Source: Aquanectria penicillioides (lineage: Eukaryota > Ascomycota > Sordariomycetes > Hypocreales > Nectriaceae). Taken from it: a stretch of DNA of 64,000 bases. The stretch is taken from contig PYIU01000003.1 of assembly GCA_003415625.1 (NCBI GenBank), positions 2,418,001 to 2,482,000 of the forward strand. The letters are read 5' to 3'. A program made the position numbers and the translations under genes. Below, piece by piece: positions 32,397 to 44,500 of this stretch (position 1 is the first letter of the stretch; the number at the start of each line of letters is the position of its first letter). Under the pieces are notes generated by a model that did no database searches, was not told the DNA's origin, and saw nothing but the letters and a program-made list of their open reading frames with translations.

Positions 32397-34959
32397 ATGG
32401 AAGGCACCTTTCCTCCTCCCCCTCCCTCGTCGACGTACCGCCACGTCTGGGAGAATGCCGGGAGGACCATTGAGTGGTAAGAAGATCCGTCACCAGACGC
32501 ATGAGAACAACGCGTGTTGTGTCCCTTGACCGCCCGCATATGCTTATACATGATCTTATATAGTATCGATGAGGAGCCAGACAACATGGGATCGGGTTCA
32601 GGTTCAAGAACGGGGACAGGATCACGCCCCAGGACTCGCGGATTTACCAACTCTTCTGGACGACCGACCGTCAGGTGGCCTTTCCACAGCTTCAACAACT
32701 CCCGATCCTCCATCCGCTACCAGTCCTCCATTCAGCAATCTCGATCTTCCGCTCAGCACTCTCGAAGCGGCTCATTCCCTCGCCGGGCCGCAGGCAGCAT
32801 TAGCCGCTCCGTCTCCAGTGTTCTCGGCAGCGACATCATCCCCGACTATGTCGTCAACTTCCTCCGTGGCGAGACGCCTGAATCTCTAGCTCGCAAGCAC
32901 CGCATGCCCATCCCCGAAAGCCCCGACACCGCCAACTTCCCTCACCACGGTTGTACCTGCGAATCCCCTGGACACAGCCAGTTTTTTGAAGGCTCACGGG
33001 CCGGTACCCTCGCGCTGAGATGGAGAAGATGCTCAAGGACCAGCCGAAACCAAACATGGCAAAGAGGCTCACGGCTGGCTGGAGAGGTGGTGTCACCCTC
33101 AACGTTCTATTGGCATTCCTAGTGTTTGTGGCCGCTCTCGTTTGTGTTGGACTTGCTGGCGCCCAGGGCAAGATCTCTGGCGGAGGCTCGTCCCTCATCG
33201 AGGGCGATTCGAAAAAGGTCCAAAATGCTACCTGGGGCATCCACGCCGTCGTCAACATTTTGCCATCGTCCTCATGGCTGGCACCAACTATGTCTTTCAA
33301 ATCCTCAGCAGCCCGACTCGGCCGAGGTGGACTCTGCTCACGAGACCTTCAAGTGGCTGGACATCGGAATTCCATCCCTGCGTAACCTATCTCTAATCTC
33401 TTCCGCAAGGGCTGTGCTGTCGGCGACACTCATCGTGCTCGCCTTCACCTCTCAAATAATGTGAGCCAAAGAGAAAATGACGACCGGGTCAATCTGGCTA
33501 AAACTGACCACTTTCTCAGCTATAATTCCTTAATCTTCACTACCCAAACAGCTCCCGTTACTAGTATCGCTCTTGTTTCGACATCCTTCCTTAGCTCTGC
33601 ATCTGTTAGCACCAGCGTCGATTTGAAGGCATGTCCCGATCTGAGCTCGTTAATCTGCAATCGAAGGCCAGAGAGGATCACCTTGTCCGGCTCTCCACCA
33701 GCGAGTGCCTCGCTATTTTCGATAACCCTTTCCAAACCGATTACGATGCTGTTCTCCTAATTTCCAAATCTGGCTCGGCTCCGATGCAAACAGCCGATGC
33801 CGGAACTTTGATGTCTGATTTCTTAAACGACATCAGCGTCAAGTCTGATGCCGTCGAATACTGCCTCGCCGAATCCACGGATGATACGACGTCGTCACTC
33901 GCTCTCAGTGGCCCTCTCCTTGGCGTCATTACCTTCGTCAACTTGCTCTTCCTCCTCGCTCTCGCCGTCGTTCTCGCTCTTGCCATCACCCGCCGGGACT
34001 TCAACCCCCTGGTTACGCTTGGTGATACGCTTTCTTCGTTCCTCGAGGAGCCCGACCCAACTACTCAAGACGCATGCTTGATGACCAAGGATGAGGTCAA
34101 GAAGGGCGTTTGGGGCCAGCGCGAGGCCAAGTTCTGGACTGCGCAATCCAGCCGTTGGGTCTCTACGCCATCTGTCCAGCGATGGGCTGTGTGGATGTTG
34201 ACATACATGGCTCCCCTGGGCCTCGCTGTTGCTGCTTTGGCATTGTCGGTGAAGGGGGCCTCGAATCCATTTTCGTCGTTTGGTGAAGCTACTGTTGTGT
34301 ATGATCTCCCCAACGGACCTCGTGTCGGCCTGGCTATTGTTACTGCTCTTCCGCATGTGTTCCTGGGCGTGTTGTACCTTTCGACCAACGCGTTGATGTC
34401 CTTGTTTTTTCTCTCGCACGAGATGTCGATGTTCGTGGCACCTGGTCGGCTCATCCCCCTGCGCGTCTCATCCGGTCAGCCCATCGGCGCGCAGACCACG
34501 TCTCTCTACCTCACCCTACCCCGGCCCCTGTCGTGGGTGCTGTTTTTCCTGATCACGGGGATGGCTTTTCTGTTGAGCCAGGGTGTCGTTCTCGTGGCCA
34601 TCAACCGCGATGATGGGACCACCCGCTCCGGTGTCGGCTTCAGCCCATTGCCGCTCTTGTTGCTAATTATTGCGATGGTGGTCTTGGGTCTGTTGGTCTT
34701 GGGTCTATCCCTCCGGCAAGCGGACCGTCGGGGTGCCATCGATGACGGCGAGCCGGCCGGCAACCCGTTGACACTCCAGGGCGGATCCTGCTCGGCGGTG
34801 CTCAGCGCCCGGTGCCACAGGGTGCCGCGAGAAGACGGCGTAGAGGCACTGGCGGTGCGGTGGGGAGTCGTTCGGGAGGGCGTCGGTATGACTCCTGGTC
34901 ACGCGACCTTCTCGGCACGGCCAGTGGGGGACATCATGGTCGGGAGGTCGTATGCTTAA
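32397..34959 (+). CDS. DUF6536-type multipass membrane protein (four apparent frameshifts)
   Basis: Three exons (32397-32476, 32564-33460, 33520-34959) give about 806 aa if four single-base losses are allowed for. The cytoplasmic N-terminus is Ser/Arg-rich and contains SDIIPDYVVNFLRGETPESLARKH. The DUF6536 core is GWRGGVTLNVLLAFLVF (TM1), then HAVVNI and IVLMAGTNYVFQILSSPTR in other frames (TM2), then FKWLDIGIPSLRNL and ATLIVLAFTSQIMYNSLIF (TM3). Five more hydrophobic helices follow in one clean 442-codon frame, ending VGDIMVGRSYA. Breaks lie at ~32998-33002, 33258-33261, 33320-33323 and 33622-33624, each needing one extra base. The family is widespread in ascomycetes, without known function. 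Intact reading downstream and conserved sequence across each break favour sequencing error over an old pseudogene. Confidence 0.75.
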
Positions 34960-37900
34960 AAGCGCATCGACCAAATATACCAGGGCGATTCCAGCCTCAG
35001 CCTGTATAAAGATGGCTGGATGATATTCGCCGTACTGCACATGAGTTTTTGTTTCTTGTCTTTTCAGAGCATTTATAGACTGGAGTGGGGATGGGGAAAG
35101 ACTAGACGGTGTTCTTGGGATTATGGGATAATGAGACGATTTCTCTCTTGCGAATGCTGGAAGAAAGGCACGCAACGGGGGCTGGAAATGGTGTTGTTCG
35201 CGGACTGGATTTTTGATGCCAATTTCTTTTTTTGGGATATACCCGGGCTCTCCAGGGAGAGCAAAAACATTTTATAAAAGTTTGAAAAAAAAAAACAACA
35301 ATGAAAAGCATTATTTTTTATCATAGAACCAAATGGATGGGCCTTCGATTGTGATATGTGTGTCTGGACTTGGCTTTGGTTCTCACTTGCCTGAGTTTAG
35401 ATGTGGAGAGTGATAAGGACAAATGAGATCTAATTGTAGCACTAGGTTTCTTCCTCCCCGCCTCGATGTTCTTTTTCGAGTTCTCCGCACAGAGGCGCAG
35501 GGTGAAGGGGGGGGACATTTTATTGGGCTGAAACTCATGGACACCATCCACTGCCATCCGGGTACCTATGGTGACCGACAGAAACTTGAGAGAAGCTTGA
35601 GAGACACCTTGAGGGTCGAAGGACTGGCTGCCCGGAAACCAATCTCGACAGACGGGACAGAGAAGGCCACTAAAAGAAAAATTAGAAGATGATGATGACA
35701 ATCTTGGTGAGGGCTGGAACAATTTGTGTCGGTTGTGAGAAAGAAAGAAAGAAAGAAAGATGAGCTTAGTCGGCATCTGAGCTGTTCACTCCCGCTGGGT
35801 GGTTCCGCTGGGTCTAGAGTCTTGAGTGTGACAGGAGGTTCGATGACAGGACGTTTAGAACACTACTATTTTAGGACGTTGTGTCACATGTGGCTGATAT
35901 GAGCACGCCCCAGAAGCCACAGACACATTGCGAGCAGTCACTCCTTCCGTGGACGCCATCATGTGCACTAGAGCCATCACGTGTGTTGATGGCTGCCCAT
36001 CGTAACACCGGAACAGTGTAAGGAGCTTTCAGTAGATTGTTAACTCCCTCGTTCCTTGCAGGAGTCAAAAAGAGGCAATAATTCTTTCTCAGTGGCATTC
36101 GGATCGAGTGATGATCGATCCAAGTCAGACGGGAACCCGACGGAATGCCGCCGGATACGCGCTGATGGCGTCGCCGACGGATGACAGATGGGAACATTTC
36201 CCCACGCTACCAAGGCTAAACAGGGTCAGACAGGGCCGAACAAGGCACCTCATCACTGCATTGCTGCAATTGCGTTGAAACTAAACGCGATGCAACAAGC
36301 AAGAAGGACGCTGGAACAGGGAAGTGTGCACGGGTGAGCGCCGGGCATCGGTTCTCGGGTTCCGTTCAGCGTAAGAGGGCGCGCGGTCACGATTGCATGG
36401 ACCCAACAGCGACAGCGCACGCCACGGAAGAGCCCCATCGTCAATCTCTTGCGGACGATTCAAGCTTGATGAACCGAACCAGCAGCAGCTTCTCATCAGC
36501 TCGGCCAGGGGCATCCATCACCCGCGCGCTCCCCACTTCGGAACGGTGTGACCGCGACCTCTGTGACTCCTCTGGCTGGGCGCCCGAGCCGAACCGACCC
36601 ACCGGAGCTTCTAGACACGATTACGCTGTGCTCCGTCACGATTAGACAGAGACACAGAACAGAATGCCAATGGAGAGAGTAGATGGATGGCTCTACGCTG
36701 GTGCCCTCATACGCCACAGCCACAGCTGGAGGCACACAGACACTCTGTGCACATAGGTAGTTGGCAGATGGAGCATTCAGTCATACGATTCTGCACCGCC
36801 ACACCTGCTGACAGTCGGTCGGTTCTTACAAATGAGCTTAGAGGATTGGCTCTGATCAGCGACCCTAGAGGCGCTCTCCCACTCTTGGTCACCCCGATGC
36901 CACCTCCCAGCTGCCACTCGGCAGCACCCCCTCGGGTTCTGCTCAGGGAGCTCTGGGACCCCTGAAAGGGCCCTTCCCTACTAGGGCCCTCGGTGCTTCT
37001 GGCGCAGATGAGGTGCGATGCCGGCCGGTTACTGGGCGGGCCGTGACATACGACTCTGGGCTGTTGTCGGAGTGGGAGGGAGCGCCTGGATCCGCTCTCT
37101 GACTTGCTGATAGCTGGAGCGGAGAAGGGCGTGAGTGTGGGACGGCACAGGAGGAGCTCCATGACTGGACCGACAGGACGGTGGAGCACCTTCGTCTCAA
37201 CCCACCCCGTGACGATGACTGACTAGCAATCGTTCTAACTGGGACTGCCTTTGCAGACGGCGGGCGCCAGGGCGCTGAGCGCTGGGCGCTGGGCGTCTGT
37301 ACAGCTCACAGGCTCAGGCCCTGGCTTAGGCTTGAGAGATTGGGTGTGTCACTTCTGCTTTCACTTGCGCCTTTACAGTCTGTCACTCAGGCCGCAGGCA
37401 GCGGGGATCAGCGCCAGGCAGAGGCCCCGTCCAGGGGACACCAGACGTTGGGGCTGGACCGGCTGATACATGCGATCCAGCACGGCATGTACAGTGTGGA
37501 TGTCCATGGGATCCATCCCCCATCCCAATCTGCATCCCCATTCTCCTGGAGACGTTTCCCTTTCGAGCAACGCACTCACGTTTGGGTCAGGCACCTTTTA
37601 GCATCCCTCACCTTTTAGCTGCCGCGTACGGTGTAGGTTGCAGCTAGAATAAATACCAACGCCTGCCCTCCGCCCCCCTTCTGCCACTCTCCCTCCTCGA
37701 TCCGACCTGAACACCCTGCTATTCTTTTTGCATCTCGCCTTTCTAGCTCTTGATTCACTAACTTAAGAGCCCAGCTCTCGAATATCTGGAATTCCTCATA
37801 CACATTGTTTTCCTCCATCCAGAGCCTACTCCTGTTGGAGAAGTTTGATTTCCGGAACCTGATCCGTCTCAACTTACATCATAACCACCATCAACACGGA

Positions 37901-38003
37901 CGCAAAACCCAACTTACACGCACCCAACCTCGTCTCCTACCGAACACACTATCATCAATAATCTCCAATCCCCAAATTTCAACCACACTACATAACCGTC
38001 AAA
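34960..38003. other. 3 kb intergenic region
   Basis: It lies between the DUF6536 gene and the small Ser/Pro-rich gene. An AAAG microsatellite sits at 35739-35760. The last ~350 nt (37650-38003) are C/T- and A/C-rich with an AATAAATA element near 37649, as expected of a promoter and leader for the small gene. The ~100-160 codon frames here overlap each other on both strands and look random. Confidence 0.5.
35739..35760 (+). repeat. AAAG microsatellite
   Basis: About five GAAA units in a row, in intergenic DNA 780 nt beyond the DUF6536 stop codon. Confidence 0.85.
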
Positions 38004-38222
38004 ATGTCGCCCACCTACACCATGTCCGCCCATCTCTGCAAGCAGATCTACGCCTCTTGGCGCCAGACCCGACAGCCTTCTCCCGAGCCTAGCCTCCCTG
38101 GCTCCCCGCCCTCCTCCTCCTTCATGCGTCCCTTCTCCCGGTCCCCTTCTCCTCCTGTCCAGCGTTCAGAAAGACGCTCGTCCACAGCTTCTGATGACTG
38201 GAACGCCAATGGTCGTCGTTAA
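38004..38222 (+). CDS. Small Ser/Pro-rich hypothetical protein, 72 aa
   Basis: An intronless 72-codon frame opening MSPTYTMSAHLCKQIYASWR and continuing with PSPEPSLPGSPPSSSF and RSPSPPVQRSERRSS, ending DDWNANGRR. It has no signal peptide or membrane segment. Support for a real gene: a good start context (GTCAAAATG), a preceding ~200-nt A/C-rich leader of the kind seen before highly expressed fungal genes, and codons ending mostly in C or T. I do not recognise a family. Ser-Pro repeats suggest phosphorylation, and the protein is probably disordered. The gene stands alone, ~3 kb from neighbours on each side, and converges with PSD2. Confidence 0.6.
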   Translation: MSPTYTMSAHLCKQIYASWRQTRQPSPEPSLPGSPPSSSFMRPFSRSPSPPVQRSERRSSTASDDWNANGRR

Positions 38223-39079
38223 GTGAGGAAGCTTGGGAACGAGGAGGCGAGCCTGGGGGGTAGGAGACGAGGCCACAGGCTTGCAGAAGTCAGACAGATA
38301 TACGTAATGCCCATGTCCTTATTGAATGGGAAGGTCAAACGATTCTTACAAGGAAACTGGCACAAAATTGGGACCGGAAAGGCCTCGGCGCAAACATGAT
38401 TTGCTGGACACATGGCCTGGGCTTGGGAGTCTTTCCTTTGTGTTTTCCTGTTACTTTGGGTTCATTTCTCTGGGATGGATGCAATTCACGGATTGATGCG
38501 GCTCCTTCGACAAAACCAAACCCCTGCACTAAAGTGGTCTTACACACGTGGGTTGTTTGTACCTGAGCGAGACGAAGAACCTTGACCGCGATATGCAGAC
38601 CATGGCCATCTCTACTCTACTGGCTTTTATTCACCCATCTACGCGGACATGCTATGAAATGGCCTGGGCCGAACGGAGGAAGGTTTGGAACAGAGAGGGA
38701 GGGGGGAAAACAGAAAAAGAAAGAAGAAAACAAAAACGGCTCCTTACTCCCACCACGGCATTGAAGCTCCGTCGAAGACTACTAGCACAACACCGCAGGA
38801 CACGACAAGGACACGACAAGGACACGACCACGGCGACGAGTATGCAGAAACATGTGGGGACGCCCCTGATACCTGGAACTGCATCACGGCATTGGAAGGT
38901 GAAGTGGCATAAGGCCAGAGGGGCGTTCCAAAGCCCCACAGGTGCTTTGAGGCCCTGGTCAAACCTGTCGGTCTGGCTTTTGTTCTGACGAGGGTGGTGG
39001 CAGTGGTGGTGGCTTACATGACGCTGGCTGGCAGGTTACCAGAGACGACAATGAGAAGTCGCCACGACTGGAGTTAGCC

Positions 39080-39098
39080 TTTTTTTTTTTTTTTTTTT
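39080..39098 (+). repeat. Poly(T) tract, 19 nt
   Basis: An uninterrupted T19 run in intergenic DNA, with a second T-rich patch following at ~39240-39290. Confidence 0.85.
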
Positions 39099-39372
39099 CA
39101 ATATGTTTTGATCCATCATGGCATCATCTCAGGAGAGAGCAACCAGACTCTCTAAGGCATTCACTCTTGTCGGTGTGTATTTTGGCTCTTTGCAGGCAGT
39201 ATCTAGATACCCGGGATTCATCAAGCAGACGAAGAAATATTTTTTTTTAAACTTCCATTATTGTTTTTTGTTTTTTATTTTTATAAACTTGGTATTCTCG
39301 TCTCTGGTTGACTGCACAGCCTGGCCGGCATCTGTATTCGGCACCTGGCAAATCTATGTATCGACAGGCACG

Positions 39373-39392
39373 CACACACACACACACACACA
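39373..39392 (+). repeat. (CA)n dinucleotide repeat
   Basis: About ten CA units in intergenic DNA; a simple microsatellite. Confidence 0.85.
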
Positions 39393-40227
39393 GCGAAGAG
39401 TGATGGCCGAGTCGGGCATCACCTACACAGTACTAACCCCTCTGCCCAATCGCCCATTTAAGATGCTTCCCCACCCCACACGCCCGGTCAAGTGGCGTGA
39501 CCATCTGGCCATAGCCACCAGCGCATGGGGTCCCAAGCCATCGGACCCCGCCGAGACGTTGTTCTGCGGAGCTTTTCTATTGGGGGGAGGAGAGATTGGC
39601 TCGATGTGGTGATACGGATACCGGACATGAATGTGTTTGGCTGGTGGGCGATCAGACTGCTCGGCTCAGTTCCCGCTGATGCCCCGTGGTGGGGAGTCAG
39701 TCTGCCACCAGCCTTGAGTGCTCGCTGTGTTATCTAACTTGCCGTCCATTGCTGACTGACTGACGTCTTGCTGACAAGCTTCAACTGTTCAGCCACGCCT
39801 GGCCTGGGCAGGTCGCCACCCGGATATGTCAGCCGGCGGATATCCCAACGGATCCAGCCCGCGGATCTATGAGTCTGATTTGATCCCATCCATGGCTTGC
39901 TCCCAAGTGCAGTACCTATCTACGCTCTTGTTGCAATCGTATCATGGCACCGACGAGAACCCCCCAAAATCTCTCCAAGGCACCCAGGCAGGCCATGTAG
40001 GTTACAAGTCAGGCTCAATATTAGCAGGCCGATAGGCAAGTGCCTTAGCCGATGCCCAGAGTCTCTTCCAGTAACTAGGTAAGTACCTAGGTACCTGTCT
40101 GTACCTGCATCTGACTTGGGCCTTGCCTCTTTTCTTCTTGGTTTTTTGGTCCTTTTTCTCAATTTCTCTGGCCCTCTTCCGACGGCAAGAGGACATGAGG
40201 GTTACACATCTGCACACTGCCTTCCTC

Positions 40228-40283
40228 ACCTACCTACCTACCTTCCCTACCTTCCTTACCTTACCTACTTCGGTAGGTAGGTA
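40228..40283. repeat. TACC array with TTCG-capped inverted repeat
   Basis: TACC units lead into a perfect 7-bp inverted repeat, TACCTAC and GTAGGTA, separated by TTCG (about 40264-40281), followed by more GGTA units. As RNA this would form a stem with a stable UUCG tetraloop. No transcript is known here. Confidence 0.7.
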
Positions 40284-40497
40284 CCGATCCGACTCGATCC
40301 GATGCAAACGCTAATGCCAATTCCATGCGACGGATGCGAGAGAAACCAAGGAGAGCAGAGCAGACACAAGAACGAGACGCAAGTACATATGCACACACAC
40401 AAGCACATGTACAGTCAGAGGAAGGGGGCACGGCCCGGTGCCAACGGGGCTGCTGCCGCCAATGCTTGCTCTATCCGTATCCGTATTTCCAGTTGCG

Positions 40498-40560
40498 TAC
40501 CTACCTACCTACCCACCTACCTATACCTAGGTAGGTACCTATACCTAGGTAGGTACCTAA
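40498..40560. repeat. TACC/GGTA array with duplicated 18-mer
   Basis: Several TACC units are followed by two exact head-to-tail copies of an 18-nt unit (40521-40538 and 40539-40556). The unit contains the palindromes CCTAGG and GGTACC. The array is intergenic and its function is unknown. Confidence 0.8.
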
Positions 40561-41597
40561 ACAACAAGGTGCACGGATCGGTACCTACCTATTCACCCCA
40601 TGTCCGCCTCAAAAAGGCGATAATCACACGTCCAAGTTGACCACAAGTTGGGCTCTATCGCTGAAAACACCCTCCCAAAAAAGGAAGGAAAAAAAAAGAA
40701 AAACATTTCAACAGATCTTTATGGCTCTAGCCTAGCATTGTTGCCCGGGGTCCCACCGCTTCGAGAGTGGTTTGGCAGCGGCGATGATGCTGATGACCGT
40801 GATAATGCTGAGAGATGCTCGCATCCATCCCCCAACTCAAGAGGACAAGCCTGACAACCCTTTCACCCTCGCCATCCTGTCCAGGTACTTATTATTACCG
40901 TAGCTCCCGTCTTCCGTCTCGGCCCGGCGCTCGCGTAGTGCTACCAAGCCCGCGTCTCAACTACCAATTCCAGACCCATTGCATCCAGATAGACTTAAAC
41001 GAGAACCATAATAGCCTAATGAACGTGCTGTCCTAGAGGAAAGCCGAGGGGACAAAAAAAAAAGGCTAATGGAGAGAAACCAATTTTGAATAGGAACCAT
41101 AAAACATCCATCGCTTATTGTATTATTTGTCACGCGCGCCATCCTCACCTCACACCTACATTGTTGAAAAACCTGCATACCTCCTTTGCGTTACCATCCA
41201 GGCATGTGTATCATAACTTGTAATCATCATCCCGTTTTCTTCTGTGGCCTCGTCCCTTTTTTGTTTGTTTGCTTGTTTGTTTTCTTTGTCCTGCTCCTCT
41301 CCCCTTCTGGATGCTCGGAATTGTTGCCCACCATTCATGGGCATCCTCCTGTCCCTCACCCTTGTCACCCAACCATCACCAGTTCAACCCCGCTTCAACC
41401 CCTCATCCAGTCCATCCAAGACAAAAAAAAAACAAAAGAGCGATGCGATTTCGTATCTCTCTCACTCTGAACCATCGTGTCCCTTTCCGTCTATCCGTCG
41501 CCTTCCAATGTTGAATGTCCCCAATCAGCCATCATCCTCGTTTCCTCAACCACCGCTTGCGTTCCCGCCTCCGCTTACGCCATAACCGTCGGTTCCT

Positions 41598-44500
41598 CTA
41601 CATCGCCGAGGCGGCCATGGTGTTGACTGTGGGCTGCCGAATCGGGCGGTGTGGCGGGAGATCATCGCCGCTGCCATCTGGTGACTCTTGAAGAGCCACA
41701 TTGCCCTGAATCCGGCGCTTTGCTGCCCGTTTCTCTGCATCCGTGAACTCCTGGTCCTTCTGGAGCATGTCGGGTGTCCATTGCGGCTCATCGGGCGAGT
41801 GTCCAATTGACATGCCCACTCGGATCTACACCTTGTGTTAGCTACCTTCTCTCTCTTGATTTCTACACCTTTGCGAATCCCATCCCCCCTCCTCGTATCA
41901 TGGCTACTTACCAGAGTCTCCAAAGCCCCGCTGGAGTTGTCCACGAGATCATCGTCATACACCATCCTTCCGGGCTCAAACAGGAGCAATATTGTGCTAC
42001 CGCCAAACTTGAAGTAGCCCAGCTCCTCTGCTCGTTGCACACGATCGCCATCTTTGCGGGTAATGACCGTGCTGCCGACCATCATCGCACCCACGCAGAT
42101 AACCATGACTCGTCCATGGTGCGTGCTGTCAATGGGCACCAAAACTCTCACATTCTCACCATACACGTCCAAGGCTGATCGAATAGCCATTGGGTTGACC
42201 GTGTAGTATTCGCCCTCGATCGTCTTGGGTTTTCCCATGACACCGTCGACGGGGATGTGGAATCGATGATAGTCCTGCGGCGCCAGTCGGAAGATGCCCA
42301 AGGCACCTCCTTCGTACCGCGCCACGTCTTCCGGGTACGCATCGCCCAGCAGGCGCTTCATGTTGAACTCGCGACCCTTGACCCAGATCTTGGTCGCCTG
42401 GTTGATTGAGTTGAAGACGACGCTTCGGCAATCAGCCGGTGACACGATGATGTTTGGGTTTTCAGGTGCCGAGCATGGGCGAGACCCAGGCTTGAGAGCA
42501 CGGTAGAAGAACTCGTTGAAGTTCTTGAACTCGTCCAGTGGCAACAGCACCTCTGTCATGTCCAGGCCATGGAACTCAATAAACTTTTCAATCTCATCCT
42601 TGGACGCAGGGTCGTCAAATTTCTTGCCCTGCTTGATGCTCAGGCTCTTGAGCAATTTTCGAACTACTCTCGTGGTCAGCCATCGTACAACACTCACGGG
42701 TCCCACAAAATTACTCCAACTTACTTCTCTTATTCTCCATGTCTCGAGACTTGAGGCCCTTGTAAAGAAGACGAATTCCCAATCGCACGTAGACGCTCAT
42801 CTTCTCCTCATTGATTTGGCCCGTGATTCGATCCTGGACGAGGATATTCGCCGAGTTGGCTCCCAGCTTATAGCCACCGTAGGAGATCTTGGTGATGACC
42901 TTGGAGTACCACTTCCGCTGCGCTTGGCTGGCCGTCACGAAACCACCCATCAGGACATTGTTGACTTGTCTCCAGTCTTGGCTCGCACACGTGGCAATGT
43001 GCGTGATGATGTCGGTGTCTTTGCGTTTGTTCAGGCGAGGTTGGTGGCAGATTGGACATTCCCGAATTTCAACCACGTGCTCGTCGCTTCGGTCCTCGTC
43101 AATGTCGATAAGTTCGCCTTCCTCTCCAGCTGGGCTGGCGAGTCCGGGGACGACGATGGTCGAAGTCGAAGTCGAAGTTGGGTTGCCGGAAGATCCCCCG
43201 AGATCCAAGACGCTAGAGCTTGCAGAGCTAGTAGGACCTGTGTCAGTGCCTTGCCCGGGAACATGAAGAAGCTTCTTCATGTCGGGGACAATGCCCTTCA
43301 GCTTGTCTGCCACCGTTCCTTGGGATCGACCCTTGGACTCAAGCTGATCTTCTAAGCAGATGACAGCCTCATCCATAGTGAGCTCCCAGCTCTCATCGTT
43401 ATCAGCACCGCGGTGCGGGAACCGCTGGAAGAAGCCGTCAATGGTGGACTCGCTGAGCGTGGAGCCCAGGGACTCCAGCATGGTGGTCAGCTCCAACCGA
43501 CTGATCTTACCGCTTTCATCAGCGTCGTATTGTCGCAGCATGGCCCTCCAAAACTGCTGTCTGAGAGCAGAGTACGGCATGTACTTGGCACGAAGGTACA
43601 GAGTGGGATTATGTTTGCCCTCCCACTTCGTCAAGTCCTTCATCTTGAGAGGCACGACAAATTCATTAAAGTCAGGATCCTCGGTGTCTGATGATGGTTC
43701 ACTAGTATCCGTGGCAGTGTTCGCGCCATTGTTGCCACCGCTGTTAGGGGCATCTCCTGGAGACAGCAAGGCTAGATTGGAAGTTGGCGCTTGCGACAGG
43801 TTAGGAGTAGTGGTCGTCGTGCTAGTGGCCGAGGCGTTCTTGCTAAGTGAGGGCCGAACCATCTTGCTGAGGCTTTGAGAAGACGATGAGCGAGAGATGC
43901 TGAGTTTCTTGAAGCGGGAGCGGGCCAACGGGGCCTGGTTGGGGACCCGGACGTCGTACAAGCCGGTCTCTGAGCTCGCCTTGGGGCACCTATCGATCAG
44001 ATCTTGAACAGGAAGGTTGCACGAAGCGATGAAGTCGTTGCCTGAGTATTTGTCGTGGTCAATAACGGTGAAAGCAAACGAATATTGCTGCTCGTTGCCT
44101 TGAATATGGAAGAGCATCTTCTCGTTGAAGACAGGGTTGAGGTTGTGACGAACTCGGCGCGTGCGATAAGTCTTCTTTCCCAGAGAGGCCACGACGAAGG
44201 GGTCCATGTCGAAGCTCGTGCGAGTGAGGTTCGACTCGGGGGGGAGATCGGTGATTCGCACAATCTCAAGGAAGATGATACCCACGACATCAGATCCATT
44301 GCTCATAAAGGCATATGGGTTCTGGCGCCGTCTCTTTTTGAGGCCTCTAATACGCAGACGGCGCCTACGTTTTTCAGCACTCTCTGGTTTGGAAGGATCC
44401 TCGTCTTCTTCGTCTTCTTCGTCGTCGTCATCGTCGTCGTCGTCATCATAGCCGGTATTATCCTGGGGTCCAGGGACGGATCGTGGAACGACACTCGTGG

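Larger units (their letters stand above)
38223..41597. other. 3.4 kb convergent intergenic region rich in simple repeats
   Basis: It lies between the small Ser/Pro gene and the 3' end of PSD2. It contains a T19 tract (39080-39098), a CA repeat (39373-39392) and two TACC/GGTA arrays (40228-40283, 40498-40560). No credible coding frame was found. Confidence 0.5.
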
